Part shown: piece after piece, positions 1 to 9,083 of the stretch
How the letters are laid out: the number at the start of each line of letters is the position of its first letter
Numbering within the stretch: the first letter of the stretch is position 1
Source: Leeuwenhoekiella palythoae
Lineage (GTDB): Bacteria > Bacteroidota > Bacteroidia > Flavobacteriales > Flavobacteriaceae
Direction: 5' to 3'
DNA length: 64,000 bases
Assembly: GCF_900130045.1 (NCBI RefSeq)
Contig: NZ_FQXT01000006.1
Location: 189,488 to 253,487, forward strand
The notes under the pieces: generated by a model
Database searches by the model: none
Told to the model about the DNA's origin: nothing
What the model saw: the letters and a program-made list of their open reading frames with translations, nothing else
Program-made: the position numbers and the translations under genes

Positions 1-831
1 TACAGCTTCTGGAAAATCGCCACCACCTTCAGCTTCTTGGTCGCTTATAAAACTTAGCGTACTTTCGAGATTTGTGGTAAATGCCGACTCTTTAACCACA
101 TAAGCATCACCGGTATCCCGGTAAAAAACTGTGCCAGTGGAAATTTGTAAGTTACCATCGTTGCTTTTTACATTTTGAATAACCTGTTTAAGATCATCTT
201 TTAGAAAGTCCATCTCATCACCCATTGATCCAGTTGCATCCACAATAAAAGCCAGGTCAACTTTAGATTGCACCGGCACACTTACGTTTAGTTTAATGGT
301 ATTTACACCCTGAGAAAAAGCGTGTACCGAAGAAGTTATAGGAGTGTTGTTTATATAAAAACTGTACGCCGAAGCATCAGCGGTTTTCTGCGCGTTATTT
401 TTAAGATCGATCCATAACTCTGCGGTCCCCTGGTTATCAGTTCGCGCCTCCCAAACGATATTGTTGCCTTGTTTTACACTGATAGGAATATCAACAGCAG
501 GAAGGTTGCTTGCATCTGTAACCTTAAAAGAAAATCTGTTAGTAGTGTTAAATTGCCAATCAGAAGTAAAAGCATCGGCTTCTTCTTGGTTGAGTAGATT
601 TTGCCAGAAACTCCAGTTGGTGAGGTCATTCCACTCTCCGGCGGTTACGATACCAGAGTTGTCTTGCGAACCATCACCATCACCCACTCCAGAGGATTCG
701 CCGCCAGGCTCAGAAGAGGCTAGTCCATCTTCGGTAAAACTGTCTTCAGATTCAGAAAGTGCTCCATCTTCGGTACAGGATATAAAAAGTAAGGAGCAGA
801 AGATGAAAAGAAAAAGGTAATTAGTTTTCAT
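1..831 (-). CDS. VWA-domain lipoprotein, C-terminus beyond the window
   Basis: This is the N-terminal 277 residues of an exported protein; the frame is open to base 1, so the 3' end lies outside. It starts MKTNYLF and has a lipoprotein signal with lipobox FISC (Cys19), so it is probably anchored in the outer membrane. An acidic Ser/Gly linker follows to about residue 50, then a region without recognised domain. A von Willebrand factor A domain begins near residue 190, with the metal-site motif DATGSMGDE at about 195-205. The last visible residues, GGGDFPEAV, match the conserved strand of VWA proteins that contributes metal ligands. The ligand is unknown; such domains usually mediate adhesion or complex assembly. 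It is transcribed away from the helicase gene at 1109. The domain call is firm, the function is not. Confidence 0.8.
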   Translation of the reverse strand, partial: MKTNYLFLFIFCSLLFISCTEDGALSESEDSFTEDGLASSEPGGESSGVGDGDGSQDNSGIVTAGEWNDLTNWSFWQNLLNQEEADAFTSDWQFNTTNRFSFKVTDASNLPAVDIPISVKQGNNIVWEARTDNQGTAELWIDLKNNAQKTADASAYSFYINNTPITSSVHAFSQGVNTIKLNVSVPVQSKVDLAFIVDATGSMGDEMDFLKDDLKQVIQNVKSNDGNLQISTGTVFYRDTGDAYVVKESAFTTNLESTLSFISDQEAEGGGDFPEAV

Positions 832-1108
832 GCTGTCGTTTTTTGATTGATTGTTACTTCATAGATGCTTTATTTTAAAAAGGTTGCGTCTATTCAGAAA
901 GTTTTTTTCAATGAACTAAAATTCTTTTCAAACCTCTTTAGGGAACAAATACTGCTGAAAAATTCTTGATAACTAACACGGTTGGAATTCTGCTAAAAAA
1001 ATAAGTTTCCTTAATTTTCGCCCTTTGGCAGATATTGAGATTCTTGCACGCTCGTTTGGAGGTGCACGCTCTCTTTTAAGTCCCATTATTTTAAAAAATT
1101 GAATTGAT

Positions 1109-3430
1109 TTGGAGGCACTTTTAGCAGGATTAAATGAAGCACAACGCGCACCGGTTTTACAGAAAGAAGGTGCAATGATGGTGATTGCCGGTGCAGGTTC
1201 GGGGAAAACCAGAGTACTTACGATGCGTATTGCACACTTGATGCAGCAAGGGGTGGATGCGTTTAATATTTTATCGCTCACGTTTACAAACAAAGCGGCG
1301 CGTGAGATGAAAACCCGTATCGGGACTATTGTAGGGAATAGCGAGGCAAAAAACCTGTGGATGGGAACTTTTCACTCGGTATTTGCAAAAATTCTGCGTA
1401 TTGAAGGACATCACCTTGGTTTTCCGCCCAACTTTACCATTTATGATTCTCAGGATTCGCAGCGTCTTATTTCTACGATCATCAAAGAAATGGGACTAGA
1501 TAAGGATATCTACAAGTACAAGCAAGTGCATAGCCGTATTTCTTCTTTCAAAAACAGTTTGATCACGGTCAAGGCTTATTTTCAAAATCCTGAACTGATG
1601 GAAGCCGATGCTATGGCTAAAAAGCCACGCTTGGGTGAGATTTATAAAGAATATGTGGATCGCTGTTTTAAAGCGGGAGCAATGGATTTTGATGATTTAT
1701 TGCTGCGAACCAATGAATTGTTGGCGCGTTTTCCTGAAGTTTTAGCAAAGTATCAAAAGCGTTTTCAATACATTTTGGTAGATGAGTACCAGGATACAAA
1801 CCACTCCCAATATCTTATCGTAAAAGCACTCGCAGATCGTTATCAAAATATCTGTGTGGTAGGAGATGATTCACAGAGTATTTATGCTTTCCGCGGAGCG
1901 AATATTAATAACATTCTCAACTTTCAGCGGGATTATGACGATGTAAAAGTCTATCGCCTGGAGCAAAATTATCGTTCTACAAAAAACATCGTAGAGGCGG
2001 CAAACTCAGTTATTGAGCACAACCAGACTAAACTGGATAAAGTCGTTTGGACCGCAAATGATAGCGGACCCAAGATCGTTGTGCATCGCTCATTAACAGA
2101 TGGGGAAGAAGGGCGTTACGTAGCGAGCAACATCTTTGAGACCAAGATGAACCAGCAGCTTAAACACAGCGATTTTGCGATTTTGTACAGAACCAATGCA
2201 CAATCGCGTGCTATGGAAGACGCCTTACGTAAGCGCGAAATTCCCTATCGTATTTTTGGTGGTTTATCGTTTTATCAGCGCAAAGAAATTAAAGATGTGC
2301 TGGCGTATCTGCGTATTTTGGTTAATCCTAATGACGAGGAAGCGCTTAAAAGAATTATTAATTATCCCGCTCGAGGAATAGGAGCGACCACGCTTGATCG
2401 TCTGACGATCGCTTCTAAACAATACAACCGTTCGATTTTTGAGGTGATGGAAAATATTCAGCATCTGGATATCAACATCAACAACAGCACAAAAAACAAG
2501 CTCTATAATTTTGTGAATATGATTCACAGCTTTAAAATTATGAGCGAAAATCAAGATGCTTTTGCAGTTGCAGAAACAGTAGCACGTAAAACCGGATTAT
2601 TACAAGAACTCAAAAAAGACGGCACGCCGGAAGGGATCGCGCGAATTGAGAATATTGAAGAATTACTCAACGGGATGCGCGATTTTGTTGAAGGACAAAA
2701 GGAAATCGCTGACGCCACCGGAAGCTTAACCGAATTCTTAGAAGATGTTGCTTTGGCAACAGATATGGATAAGGAGGTTGATGATATTGACCGTGTTTCG
2801 CTCATGACGATTCACTTGGCAAAAGGACTAGAATTCCCATACGTGTATATCGTTGGGATGGAAGAAGATCTGTTCCCCAGCGGAATGAGTATGAATACGC
2901 GTAGCGAACTCGAAGAAGAACGTCGCCTGTTTTATGTGGCACTAACGCGCGCAGAAAAACAAGCCTATCTCACCTATACCGAATCGAGATACCGATGGGG
3001 AAAACTTATAGATGCAGAACCCAGCCGTTTTATTGAAGAGATCGATGAGCAATACTTAGATATCCAAACACCAATGGATACCTATCGCTACAAACCGATG
3101 ATTGACAGCGATATTTTTGGCGAACCCGATAAGAGTAAATTACGTCTTAAAAAGCCAGTGAGCGGGACGCCGCCTACGATGGGTAAACCTTCTGAAGAAC
3201 AGCTGCGAAAATTAAGAAAGCTTCGTCCTCAAGCTGCTTCGGCGCCACAAACCGATGAACTTAACGGAAAACTTCAGAAAGGGATGCACGTAGAACACAG
3301 TCGTTTTGGTCGTGGGCAGGTGCTGAATTTAGAAGGCGCAGGACAGGATCAAAAAGCAGAAATTCAATTTCAAACCGGCGGAATCAAAAAGCTCTTATTG
3401 CGTTTTGCAAAGCTGAAAATTCTGGATTAA
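1109..3430 (+). CDS. uvrD: UvrD/PcrA-type ATP-dependent DNA helicase
   Basis: A 773-residue superfamily 1A helicase that moves 3'-5' on DNA; relatives act in nucleotide excision repair, mismatch repair and removal of proteins from DNA. Visible motifs are Walker A GAGSGKT (28-34), the Walker B/motif II block VDEYQDTN (about 224-231), motif III with GDDSQSIYAFRG just after, and motif VI VALTRAEKQAYL near 610. The C-terminal 50 residues (GMHVEHSRFGRGQV onward) match the Tudor-like domain of PcrA/UvrD that contacts RNA polymerase. An in-frame TGA at 1100-1102 leaves TTG at 1109 as the best start and it fits the usual N-terminus with NEAQRAPV. The stop overlaps the convergent phosphoesterase gene by 4 bases. 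I cannot separate a PcrA from a UvrD role. Confidence 0.93.
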   Translation: MEALLAGLNEAQRAPVLQKEGAMMVIAGAGSGKTRVLTMRIAHLMQQGVDAFNILSLTFTNKAAREMKTRIGTIVGNSEAKNLWMGTFHSVFAKILRIEGHHLGFPPNFTIYDSQDSQRLISTIIKEMGLDKDIYKYKQVHSRISSFKNSLITVKAYFQNPELMEADAMAKKPRLGEIYKEYVDRCFKAGAMDFDDLLLRTNELLARFPEVLAKYQKRFQYILVDEYQDTNHSQYLIVKALADRYQNICVVGDDSQSIYAFRGANINNILNFQRDYDDVKVYRLEQNYRSTKNIVEAANSVIEHNQTKLDKVVWTANDSGPKIVVHRSLTDGEEGRYVASNIFETKMNQQLKHSDFAILYRTNAQSRAMEDALRKREIPYRIFGGLSFYQRKEIKDVLAYLRILVNPNDEEALKRIINYPARGIGATTLDRLTIASKQYNRSIFEVMENIQHLDININNSTKNKLYNFVNMIHSFKIMSENQDAFAVAETVARKTGLLQELKKDGTPEGIARIENIEELLNGMRDFVEGQKEIADATGSLTEFLEDVALATDMDKEVDDIDRVSLMTIHLAKGLEFPYVYIVGMEEDLFPSGMSMNTRSELEEERRLFYVALTRAEKQAYLTYTESRYRWGKLIDAEPSRFIEEIDEQYLDIQTPMDTYRYKPMIDSDIFGEPDKSKLRLKKPVSGTPPTMGKPSEEQLRKLRKLRPQAASAPQTDELNGKLQKGMHVEHSRFGRGQVLNLEGAGQDQKAEIQFQTGGIKKLLLRFAKLKILD

Positions 3431-4248
3431 AAAGTTTTAATCGAAGCCAATAGCGCAACAGGATCGATCTCGGTGTTTACCGATTCATCCTCTTGAGTTT
3501 CCGGTAGGTTTTGCTTTTCATATTCCATTAAAGACCAGATGCCTTTGTCGTATTCTAATGCGGTAAGATTTTCGATCCAATCGCCGCTGTTAAGATACAG
3601 GCAGTCGCCTTGTGGTGTTTCAACCTTACGCATTTGCGGTTGATGAATGTGTCCACAGATCACATAGTCAAATTTATTTTCGATCGCGAGTTCAGCAGCG
3701 GTTTCTTCAAAATCAGAGATAAAGCTCACAGCTTTTTTGACGCTGTTTTTGATCTTTTTAGAAAGTGAATATTTCGGTCTTCCTAAGCTTACCAAGCACC
3801 AGTTGATAAAACTGTTGAGAATGATAAGAAAATCATAGCCCCAACCGCCTAGTTTCGCGATCCACTTGGTGTGCTGTATCGAAGCGTCAAACACATCACC
3901 GTGAAAAATCCACGCTTTTTTTCCATCTAAATTCAAAACCAACTTATCTAGAATTGAAATGTTTCCAAATTCTACCGGACTGAATTTCCGCAGTTTCTCG
4001 TCGTGATTTCCTGTGATGTAATAGACTTTGGCTCCCTTAGCAGCCAACGAAATGATCTTTTTGATCACTTGTAAATGCGATTTTGGGAAATACCGTTTTC
4101 TAAATTGCCAGATATCGATAATATCTCCGTTTAAAACAAGCGTTTTAGGTTTTATACTTTGCAAATAACTTACCAATTCTTTTGCGTGGGCACCGTAAGT
4201 ACCCAGATGCACATCAGAAAGAATAACGAGTTCAACTTTTCGTTTCAA
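3427..4248 (-). CDS. LpxH-like UDP-2,3-diacylglucosamine diphosphatase / metallophosphoesterase
   Basis: A 273-residue calcineurin-like metallophosphoesterase without signal peptide. The two-metal site motifs are in order: SDVHLG (11-16), NGDIIDIW (about 40-47), GNHDE (about 79-83) and GHIHQP (about 199-204). The family member best known for this layout is LpxH, which cleaves UDP-2,3-diacylglucosamine to lipid X in lipid A synthesis. At 273 residues it is longer than E. coli LpxH (about 240), and the tail is Glu-rich. Many Bacteroidota have two LpxH-like paralogues, so the exact substrate is inferred. The start is TTG at 4248, because no in-frame ATG precedes the conserved first strand. It converges on the helicase gene with a 4-base overlap. 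Confidence 0.8.
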   Translation of the reverse strand: MKRKVELVILSDVHLGTYGAHAKELVSYLQSIKPKTLVLNGDIIDIWQFRKRYFPKSHLQVIKKIISLAAKGAKVYYITGNHDEKLRKFSPVEFGNISILDKLVLNLDGKKAWIFHGDVFDASIQHTKWIAKLGGWGYDFLIILNSFINWCLVSLGRPKYSLSKKIKNSVKKAVSFISDFEETAAELAIENKFDYVICGHIHQPQMRKVETPQGDCLYLNSGDWIENLTALEYDKGIWSLMEYEKQNLPETQEDESVNTEIDPVALLASIKTF

Positions 4249-4406
4249 AGAATATGATTTTTAACAAATTACATGCATAGGTGTTACGATAGCTTTATGT
4301 GATTATTAAATAATTTTAGTCTTTTAAGATTTTTCGTTTCAATTAGCGCATTCTAAGCAAGGCTTTTAGCCAAAAACACATTATTTTCGCCACACAACAT
4401 GATGTT

Positions 4407-5471
4407 ATGGCAGGGAATACTTTTGGAAAATTATTTACACTTACCACTTTTGGAGAATCTCACGGGGAAGCTATTGGTGGTATCATAGATGGCTGTCCGG
4501 CAGGGATTGAAATCGATTTGGATCTGGTTTATCGCGATATGGAACGCCGCAAACCGGGACAATCTAAAATTGTAACTCAGCGTAAAGAACCGGATTCGGT
4601 GAATTTCTTTTCAGGGATTTTTGAAGGAAAAACTACAGGAACACCTATAGGGTTCAATATTGTGAATACCAATCAAAAGTCGCACGATTACAGCCATATC
4701 AAAGATACCTATCGTCCTTCACACGCAGATTATACCTATGACCAAAAATACGGCGTACGTGATTATCGCGGCGGCGGAAGATCTTCAGCACGGGAAACGG
4801 CGAGTAGAGTAGCGGCAGGTGCGATCGCTAAGCAATTTTTAAAAGACATCAAGATCAATGCGTTTGTTGATTCGGTAGGTGAAATTCATATGACGACGCC
4901 GTATCAGGAATTGGATTTTGATAAGATCGAATCCAATATCGTGCGTTGTCCTGATGAGGCTTTCGCAGAAAAAATGATCGATAAGATCAAAGAAATACGT
5001 AAAGCAGGAGATACCATTGGCGGGACCGTGATGTGCGTGATTCAAAATGTGCCTGTTGGTCTCGGCGAACCGGTTTTTGACAAACTGCACGCTGAGCTGG
5101 GCAAGGCGATGCTCTCTATAAATGCCGTAAAAGGTTTTGAATACGGAAGCGGTTTTCACGGGGCTTCTATGCTAGGTAGTGAGCACAACGATCTATTTAA
5201 TGCAGATGGAAGCACGAAGACCAATCTGAGCGGTGGTATTCAAGGCGGAATCAGTAATGGGATGGATATTTATTTCCGAGTAGCTTTTAAACCGGTTGCG
5301 ACCATTATGCAAAATCAGCCCACGATTGATAAAGAAGGAAACGCCACCGAAATGCAAGGTAAAGGACGCCATGATCCGTGTGTTGTACCTCGTGCAGTGC
5401 CTATTGTTGAAGCAATGGCAGCATTGGTTCTGGCAGATTATATGCTATTAAACAAAGGCTCAAAGATTTAG
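4407..5471 (+). CDS. aroC: chorismate synthase
   Basis: A 354-residue cytoplasmic enzyme that converts 5-enolpyruvylshikimate-3-phosphate to chorismate with reduced FMN, the last step of the shikimate pathway. All three family signatures are present: [18 protein letters not shown] near the N-terminus, [13 protein letters not shown] near residue 120, and [17 protein letters not shown] near 320. Length is normal for the family. It stands alone, with no other aro genes nearby. A weak Bacteroidota-like -7 element (ATTATTTTCG) lies about 20 bases before the ATG. A strong hairpin with a T-run follows, so it is probably a single-gene transcript. Confidence 0.97.
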   Translation: MAGNTFGKLFTLTTFGESHGEAIGGIIDGCPAGIEIDLDLVYRDMERRKPGQSKIVTQRKEPDSVNFFSGIFEGKTTGTPIGFNIVNTNQKSHDYSHIKDTYRPSHADYTYDQKYGVRDYRGGGRSSARETASRVAAGAIAKQFLKDIKINAFVDSVGEIHMTTPYQELDFDKIESNIVRCPDEAFAEKMIDKIKEIRKAGDTIGGTVMCVIQNVPVGLGEPVFDKLHAELGKAMLSINAVKGFEYGSGFHGASMLGSEHNDLFNADGSTKTNLSGGIQGGISNGMDIYFRVAFKPVATIMQNQPTIDKEGNATEMQGKGRHDPCVVPRAVPIVEAMAALVLADYMLLNKGSKI

Positions 5472-5490
5472 CCTTTATTAATTTATATGT

Positions 5491-5524
5491 AAAAGCTTCA
5501 GTTAATCACTGGAGCTTTTTTTTT
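5491..5524 (+). terminator. rho-independent terminator after aroC
   Basis: A stem with arms AAGCTTCAGT and ACTGGAGCTT (one G-T pair) around a TAATC loop is followed by nine T. It begins 20 bases after the aroC stop. Confidence 0.85.
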
Positions 5525-5738
5525 GACGATATTATAGGGGTATACTTCCTCAAAATTGAAATAGGTTTCGAGCGGAAACCTTGTGCTTTTACCACTAGAG
5601 GGTGAACTTAAAATCTTCTTATTTATTTTTCGACAAAATCAAGGATTTACTAACAATTCCGCATCAAAAGCGCGCGGAAGCTTACACTAGATAGGGATTT
5701 TGTTTATCTTTCAGCTCAAAGTAACAAAGCACTTATTT

Positions 5739-7190
5739 ATGAAGAAAATCGCACTACATTGGAAGATAATTATTGGTCTCGTTCTCGGTATAATTTGGGC
5801 CTTAATTTCTAGCCAATTAGGATGGAGTCAGTTTACCATAGATTGGATCGCTCCTTTTGGAAAGATCTTTATCAATCTTCTAAAACTTATTGCGGTTCCG
5901 CTAGTGCTTTTTTCGATAATAAGTGGTGTTGCTAATCTAGGTGATCCTGCAAGTTTGGGTAGAATGGGAGGGAAGACCTTACTCGCCTATCTGGTAACAA
6001 CCGTGCTCGCTGTTGGGATGGGGTTATTTCTCGTAAATCTTATTGGCCCTGGTAAACTAGTTGATGAGCAAAGCCGTATTGACAACCGTATCAGCTATGA
6101 GATTTGGGCTGCCGAAGAAGGCTATGTAATCAAAGACGGTATCAACTACCTACAAGATCCTGAATTTATGGATCGCGCGCGGGAAATTTCAGACCTTACT
6201 AAAAGCGATCTGAAAGACGCTTCGATGAATGATAAAATGCAGGCCGCAGATGCTACCAAAGATGCCGGACCATTGCAGCCGTTAGTTGATATTGTACCGG
6301 ATAATTTTTTCAGTTCGCTGGCAGATAATGGCTTGATGCTTCAGGTGATTTTCTTCGGTCTATTTTTTGGGATCAGTATGCTGTTTATAGATCAAAAGAA
6401 AGTGGCACCGGTCACCAAAGCAGTTGATGGTATTATGGAAGTCTTCTTAAAAATGGTCGACTTTACTATGCAAGCTGCGCCATTTTTTGTATTCGCCTTA
6501 CTTGCCGGTGTGGTCAGCCAAATGGCCGGTAATGACATTGGTAAGGTAGTAGAGATCTTTAAAGGCCTGAGTTGGTATTCGCTCACTGTTTTTGGAGGGC
6601 TAGGGCTTATGATCTTTGTGATCTACCCGCTGATCTTTAAAATATTTGTGAGAAAAGTTTCGTATTTCGGTTTTTTCAGAGCGATGGGCCCTGCACAAAC
6701 CTTGGCGTTTTCAACCTCGAGTAGTGCAGCGACACTTCCCGTAACTATGGAATGTGTTGAAGACAATCTAGGTGTCGATAAAAAGGTGACCAGTTTTGTA
6801 TTGCCTATTGGTGCCACGGTCAATATGGACGGTACCTGTTTGTATCAGGCGGTGGCCGTTGTTTTTCTTGCGCAGTTGCATATGATTGACCTTACCATTG
6901 GCCAACAACTTACTATAGTATTGACCGCTACTTTAGCGTCTATTGGGTCAGCAGCGGTACCTAGCGCGGGCTTAGTGATGCTAATAATTGTATTGGAGTC
7001 TGTAGGTTTAAATCCGGCGTGGATTGGTATTATTTTCCCGGTAGACCGTATTCTTGATATGTGTAGAACTGTGGTAAACGTTACTGGTGATGCTACGGTT
7101 TCTTCGGTGATTGCTAAAGGTGAAGGGATGTTCAATTATAATCCTAACAAAGAGCCTGATGCTGCTTTTGATATTGATGAAAAACAGTAA
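5739..7190 (+). CDS. dicarboxylate/amino acid:cation symporter (DAACS family)
   Basis: A secondary transporter of 483 residues that imports acidic amino acids or C4-dicarboxylates with Na+ or H+. The frame extends upstream to a TTG at 5700, but ATG 5739 gives MKKIALHWKIIIGLVLG, the normal N-terminus directly before the first membrane segment. Family motifs are the serine-rich re-entrant loop STSSSAATLP and the substrate-site segment LPIGATVNMDGTCLYQA. A hydrophilic insert of about 70 residues, rich in Asp, Glu and Lys, lies between early membrane helices at about residues 108-178, as often seen in Bacteroidota homologues. The gene stands alone between aroC and the lamin-tail gene. Glutamate versus dicarboxylate preference cannot be read from sequence. 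Confidence 0.92.
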   Translation: MKKIALHWKIIIGLVLGIIWALISSQLGWSQFTIDWIAPFGKIFINLLKLIAVPLVLFSIISGVANLGDPASLGRMGGKTLLAYLVTTVLAVGMGLFLVNLIGPGKLVDEQSRIDNRISYEIWAAEEGYVIKDGINYLQDPEFMDRAREISDLTKSDLKDASMNDKMQAADATKDAGPLQPLVDIVPDNFFSSLADNGLMLQVIFFGLFFGISMLFIDQKKVAPVTKAVDGIMEVFLKMVDFTMQAAPFFVFALLAGVVSQMAGNDIGKVVEIFKGLSWYSLTVFGGLGLMIFVIYPLIFKIFVRKVSYFGFFRAMGPAQTLAFSTSSSAATLPVTMECVEDNLGVDKKVTSFVLPIGATVNMDGTCLYQAVAVVFLAQLHMIDLTIGQQLTIVLTATLASIGSAAVPSAGLVMLIIVLESVGLNPAWIGIIFPVDRILDMCRTVVNVTGDATVSSVIAKGEGMFNYNPNKEPDAAFDIDEKQ

Positions 7191-7314
7191 TCCGTTGATT
7201 TTCAGATTATAATTTGTTTTGGTGTAGATTTTTTCTAATTTAGATTGACCCAATCTACTGTAAGCTGTCCCCTATCAGCAGCTTGACTTACCATTTAATT
7301 TTAAATGTGTAAGT

Positions 7315-8439
7315 ATGAAAACATTTTTACTCCTTTTACTTTTCGGAAATTACTTTCTTTATGCTCAAGTAGGGATTGGTACTACAAGTCCTAGCGAATC
7401 TTCTATGCTGGAAATTAACAGCGAAGCGTCGGATGGAAGTTTTAAAGGTATGATGCCTCCGCGGGTTACCATAGCCCAACGAGATTTGATCAATCCTACA
7501 GATGCAGATACCGGGCTGATGGTTTTTGTGAACGACCCTGATGCTTCTATTTATGGGCTGCAGGTTTACAATGGAACCTTTTGGGAAAATATTTATCTAC
7601 TTCAAAGCTCTATTCAACCCACTGAAGTATCCTTTACGATAACAGAAACTTCGCAAAGCGAAAGTGATGTAGCTATTGACTTGGAGTTTAATATCACCAA
7701 TCCTTCAACAACTAACGGACTCACCCTAACTGTTGCGGCATCATCATATGCTGATTTGGCCGAAACTACTGCTCAAGTAATCACGATTCCACCGAATACT
7801 CAGGTTTTTAATGCTACCGAAGTCTTCACCTTGGTAGATGACACAGAGGTTGAGGGTAATGAGCAGATCTTATTTTCGATAACCAATGCGAGTGGCGGCT
7901 CAGGCGCACCGACTATTGGTGCGAACTCGATTTTTGATCTTACAGTAGTAGATAATGATGTGAACCTTTGGATTAATGAAATACATTACGATAATTTAGG
8001 AGGTGATGTTGAAGAACGTGTTGAAATTGCTGGTTCTGCTGGGATAGATTTAACAGGATATAGTATTTACCATTATAATGGATCTGGAGGAACGATTATT
8101 TCAACTGAAAATATATTAGGAATTATTGTAGAAATTTCTTCGGGAATAGGGGTTAAAAATATTGACTTTACCAGTCTACAGAATGGTCCTGATGCTCTGG
8201 CACTAGTTGACCCTTCAGGTAATGTAATTCAATTTTTAAGTTATGAAGATGAAGTGATCGCAACTGAGGGGCCTGCAGCAGGAATGACTTCTATACTATT
8301 GTCAATTTCTGAAGAACCTGCAGTAACTATTGGTTTATCCATGCAGCTTACAGGAGCGGGTAATCAATATACTGATTTTACTTGGACTTTAGCTCCAGAC
8401 ACCATAGATGCTATCAACTCAGGTCAAACGTTCAACTAA
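7315..8439 (+). CDS. secreted lamin-tail-domain protein with Calx-beta-like domain
   Basis: A 374-residue exported protein. Residues 1-17 are a signal peptide ending LYAQ. The next block (QVGIGTTSPSESSMLEI, then a PPRVT... segment to about 95) is the N-terminal module common to Bacteroidota cell-surface fibre proteins. Residues about 100-215 look like a Calx-beta domain (VDDTEVEGNEQILFSI), and about 218-374 form a lamin-tail domain (LWINEIHYDNLGGDVEERVEIAG). No gliding/type IX sorting tail (an extra C-terminal domain) follows; the protein ends at SGQTFN. The last 21 bases overlap the convergent dehalogenase gene. Function is probably surface or matrix related; no catalytic residues are evident. 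Confidence 0.8.
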   Translation: MKTFLLLLLFGNYFLYAQVGIGTTSPSESSMLEINSEASDGSFKGMMPPRVTIAQRDLINPTDADTGLMVFVNDPDASIYGLQVYNGTFWENIYLLQSSIQPTEVSFTITETSQSESDVAIDLEFNITNPSTTNGLTLTVAASSYADLAETTAQVITIPPNTQVFNATEVFTLVDDTEVEGNEQILFSITNASGGSGAPTIGANSIFDLTVVDNDVNLWINEIHYDNLGGDVEERVEIAGSAGIDLTGYSIYHYNGSGGTIISTENILGIIVEISSGIGVKNIDFTSLQNGPDALALVDPSGNVIQFLSYEDEVIATEGPAAGMTSILLSISEEPAVTIGLSMQLTGAGNQYTDFTWTLAPDTIDAINSGQTFN

Positions 8440-9081
8440 CTCATTTAAATCCGTGCAATCGTAAGTGGGCTGTTCTGCAAGGGGATATTTGAATTTTCCT
8501 TCACGAGCAATAAAGCTGGTTTGAAGTCCGGCGCGTTGAGCGCCGGTGATATCCCACCCGTGGGCTGCAACCAACATAGCATTTTCGGGATCAACTTGCA
8601 TCTCGCTGAGCACAAATTGATAAGGTTTTGCATTCGGTTTAAAAGCTTCGGCTTCATCTACGCTAAAAATGCGATCAAATAATGGTGCTATTTCGGCAAA
8701 ATTCAATTGTTCTTTTGCAACTTGACTATTTCCGTTAGTTAAGGCCACTAAAGTGTATTTATTTTTCAGCTTGGCTAAAGCTTTAGCAACATCGCTGTGT
8801 GCCGGAAGCTGCGTAATTAAACCCAGAATGCTGTCAATTTCTTCTTCCGCCAGTACTTTTTTGTATTTGGCTGCTGTCATTTCAAACGTGGCTTTGGCAA
8901 TCTTACTAAAATCTTGATGTTTTCCACTTACCGTTTCCACTAAAGAATAGTGTAACAGCGTGCTAAACCAAAGCTCAAAAGCGTGCTCATCGCTTAATAC
9001 AGCATTGATTCGGCGTGCTAAGGGTTTCAGATCTAGAAGCGTTTCATTAACATCAAAAATAAGTAGTCGGGGTTGCGTCAT
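8419..9081 (-). CDS. haloacid dehalogenase type II (HAD superfamily)
   Basis: A 220-residue cytoplasmic HAD hydrolase. Motif I is FDVNETLLDL, with the nucleophile Asp at residue 9. Motif II falls in ALTNGNS, motif III is the Lys in FKPNAKPY, and the family signature VAAHGWDITGAQRAGLQ contains the last acidic residue. The DVNETL and AHGWD pattern is that of L-2-haloacid dehalogenases (hydrolysis of 2-haloalkanoates), but many such genes have unknown natural substrates. It starts 2 bases after the stop of the DUF4139 gene, so the two are very likely cotranscribed. Its 3' end overlaps the lamin-tail gene. Confidence 0.85.
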   Translation of the reverse strand: MTQPRLLIFDVNETLLDLKPLARRINAVLSDEHAFELWFSTLLHYSLVETVSGKHQDFSKIAKATFEMTAAKYKKVLAEEEIDSILGLITQLPAHSDVAKALAKLKNKYTLVALTNGNSQVAKEQLNFAEIAPLFDRIFSVDEAEAFKPNAKPYQFVLSEMQVDPENAMLVAAHGWDITGAQRAGLQTSFIAREGKFKYPLAEQPTYDCTDLNELVERLT

Positions 9082-9083
9082 AA

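Noticed and set aside
461-820. A 119-codon rightward frame opposite the VWA lipoprotein
   Set aside because: It lies antisense to the signal peptide and linker of a clear lipoprotein gene, and its Ser/Pro-rich translation is what the reverse of a Ser/Gly/Asp linker gives.
5700-5738. TTG start for the symporter gene
   Set aside because: The 13 extra residues do not fit the family, and ATG 5739 precedes the first membrane helix directly.
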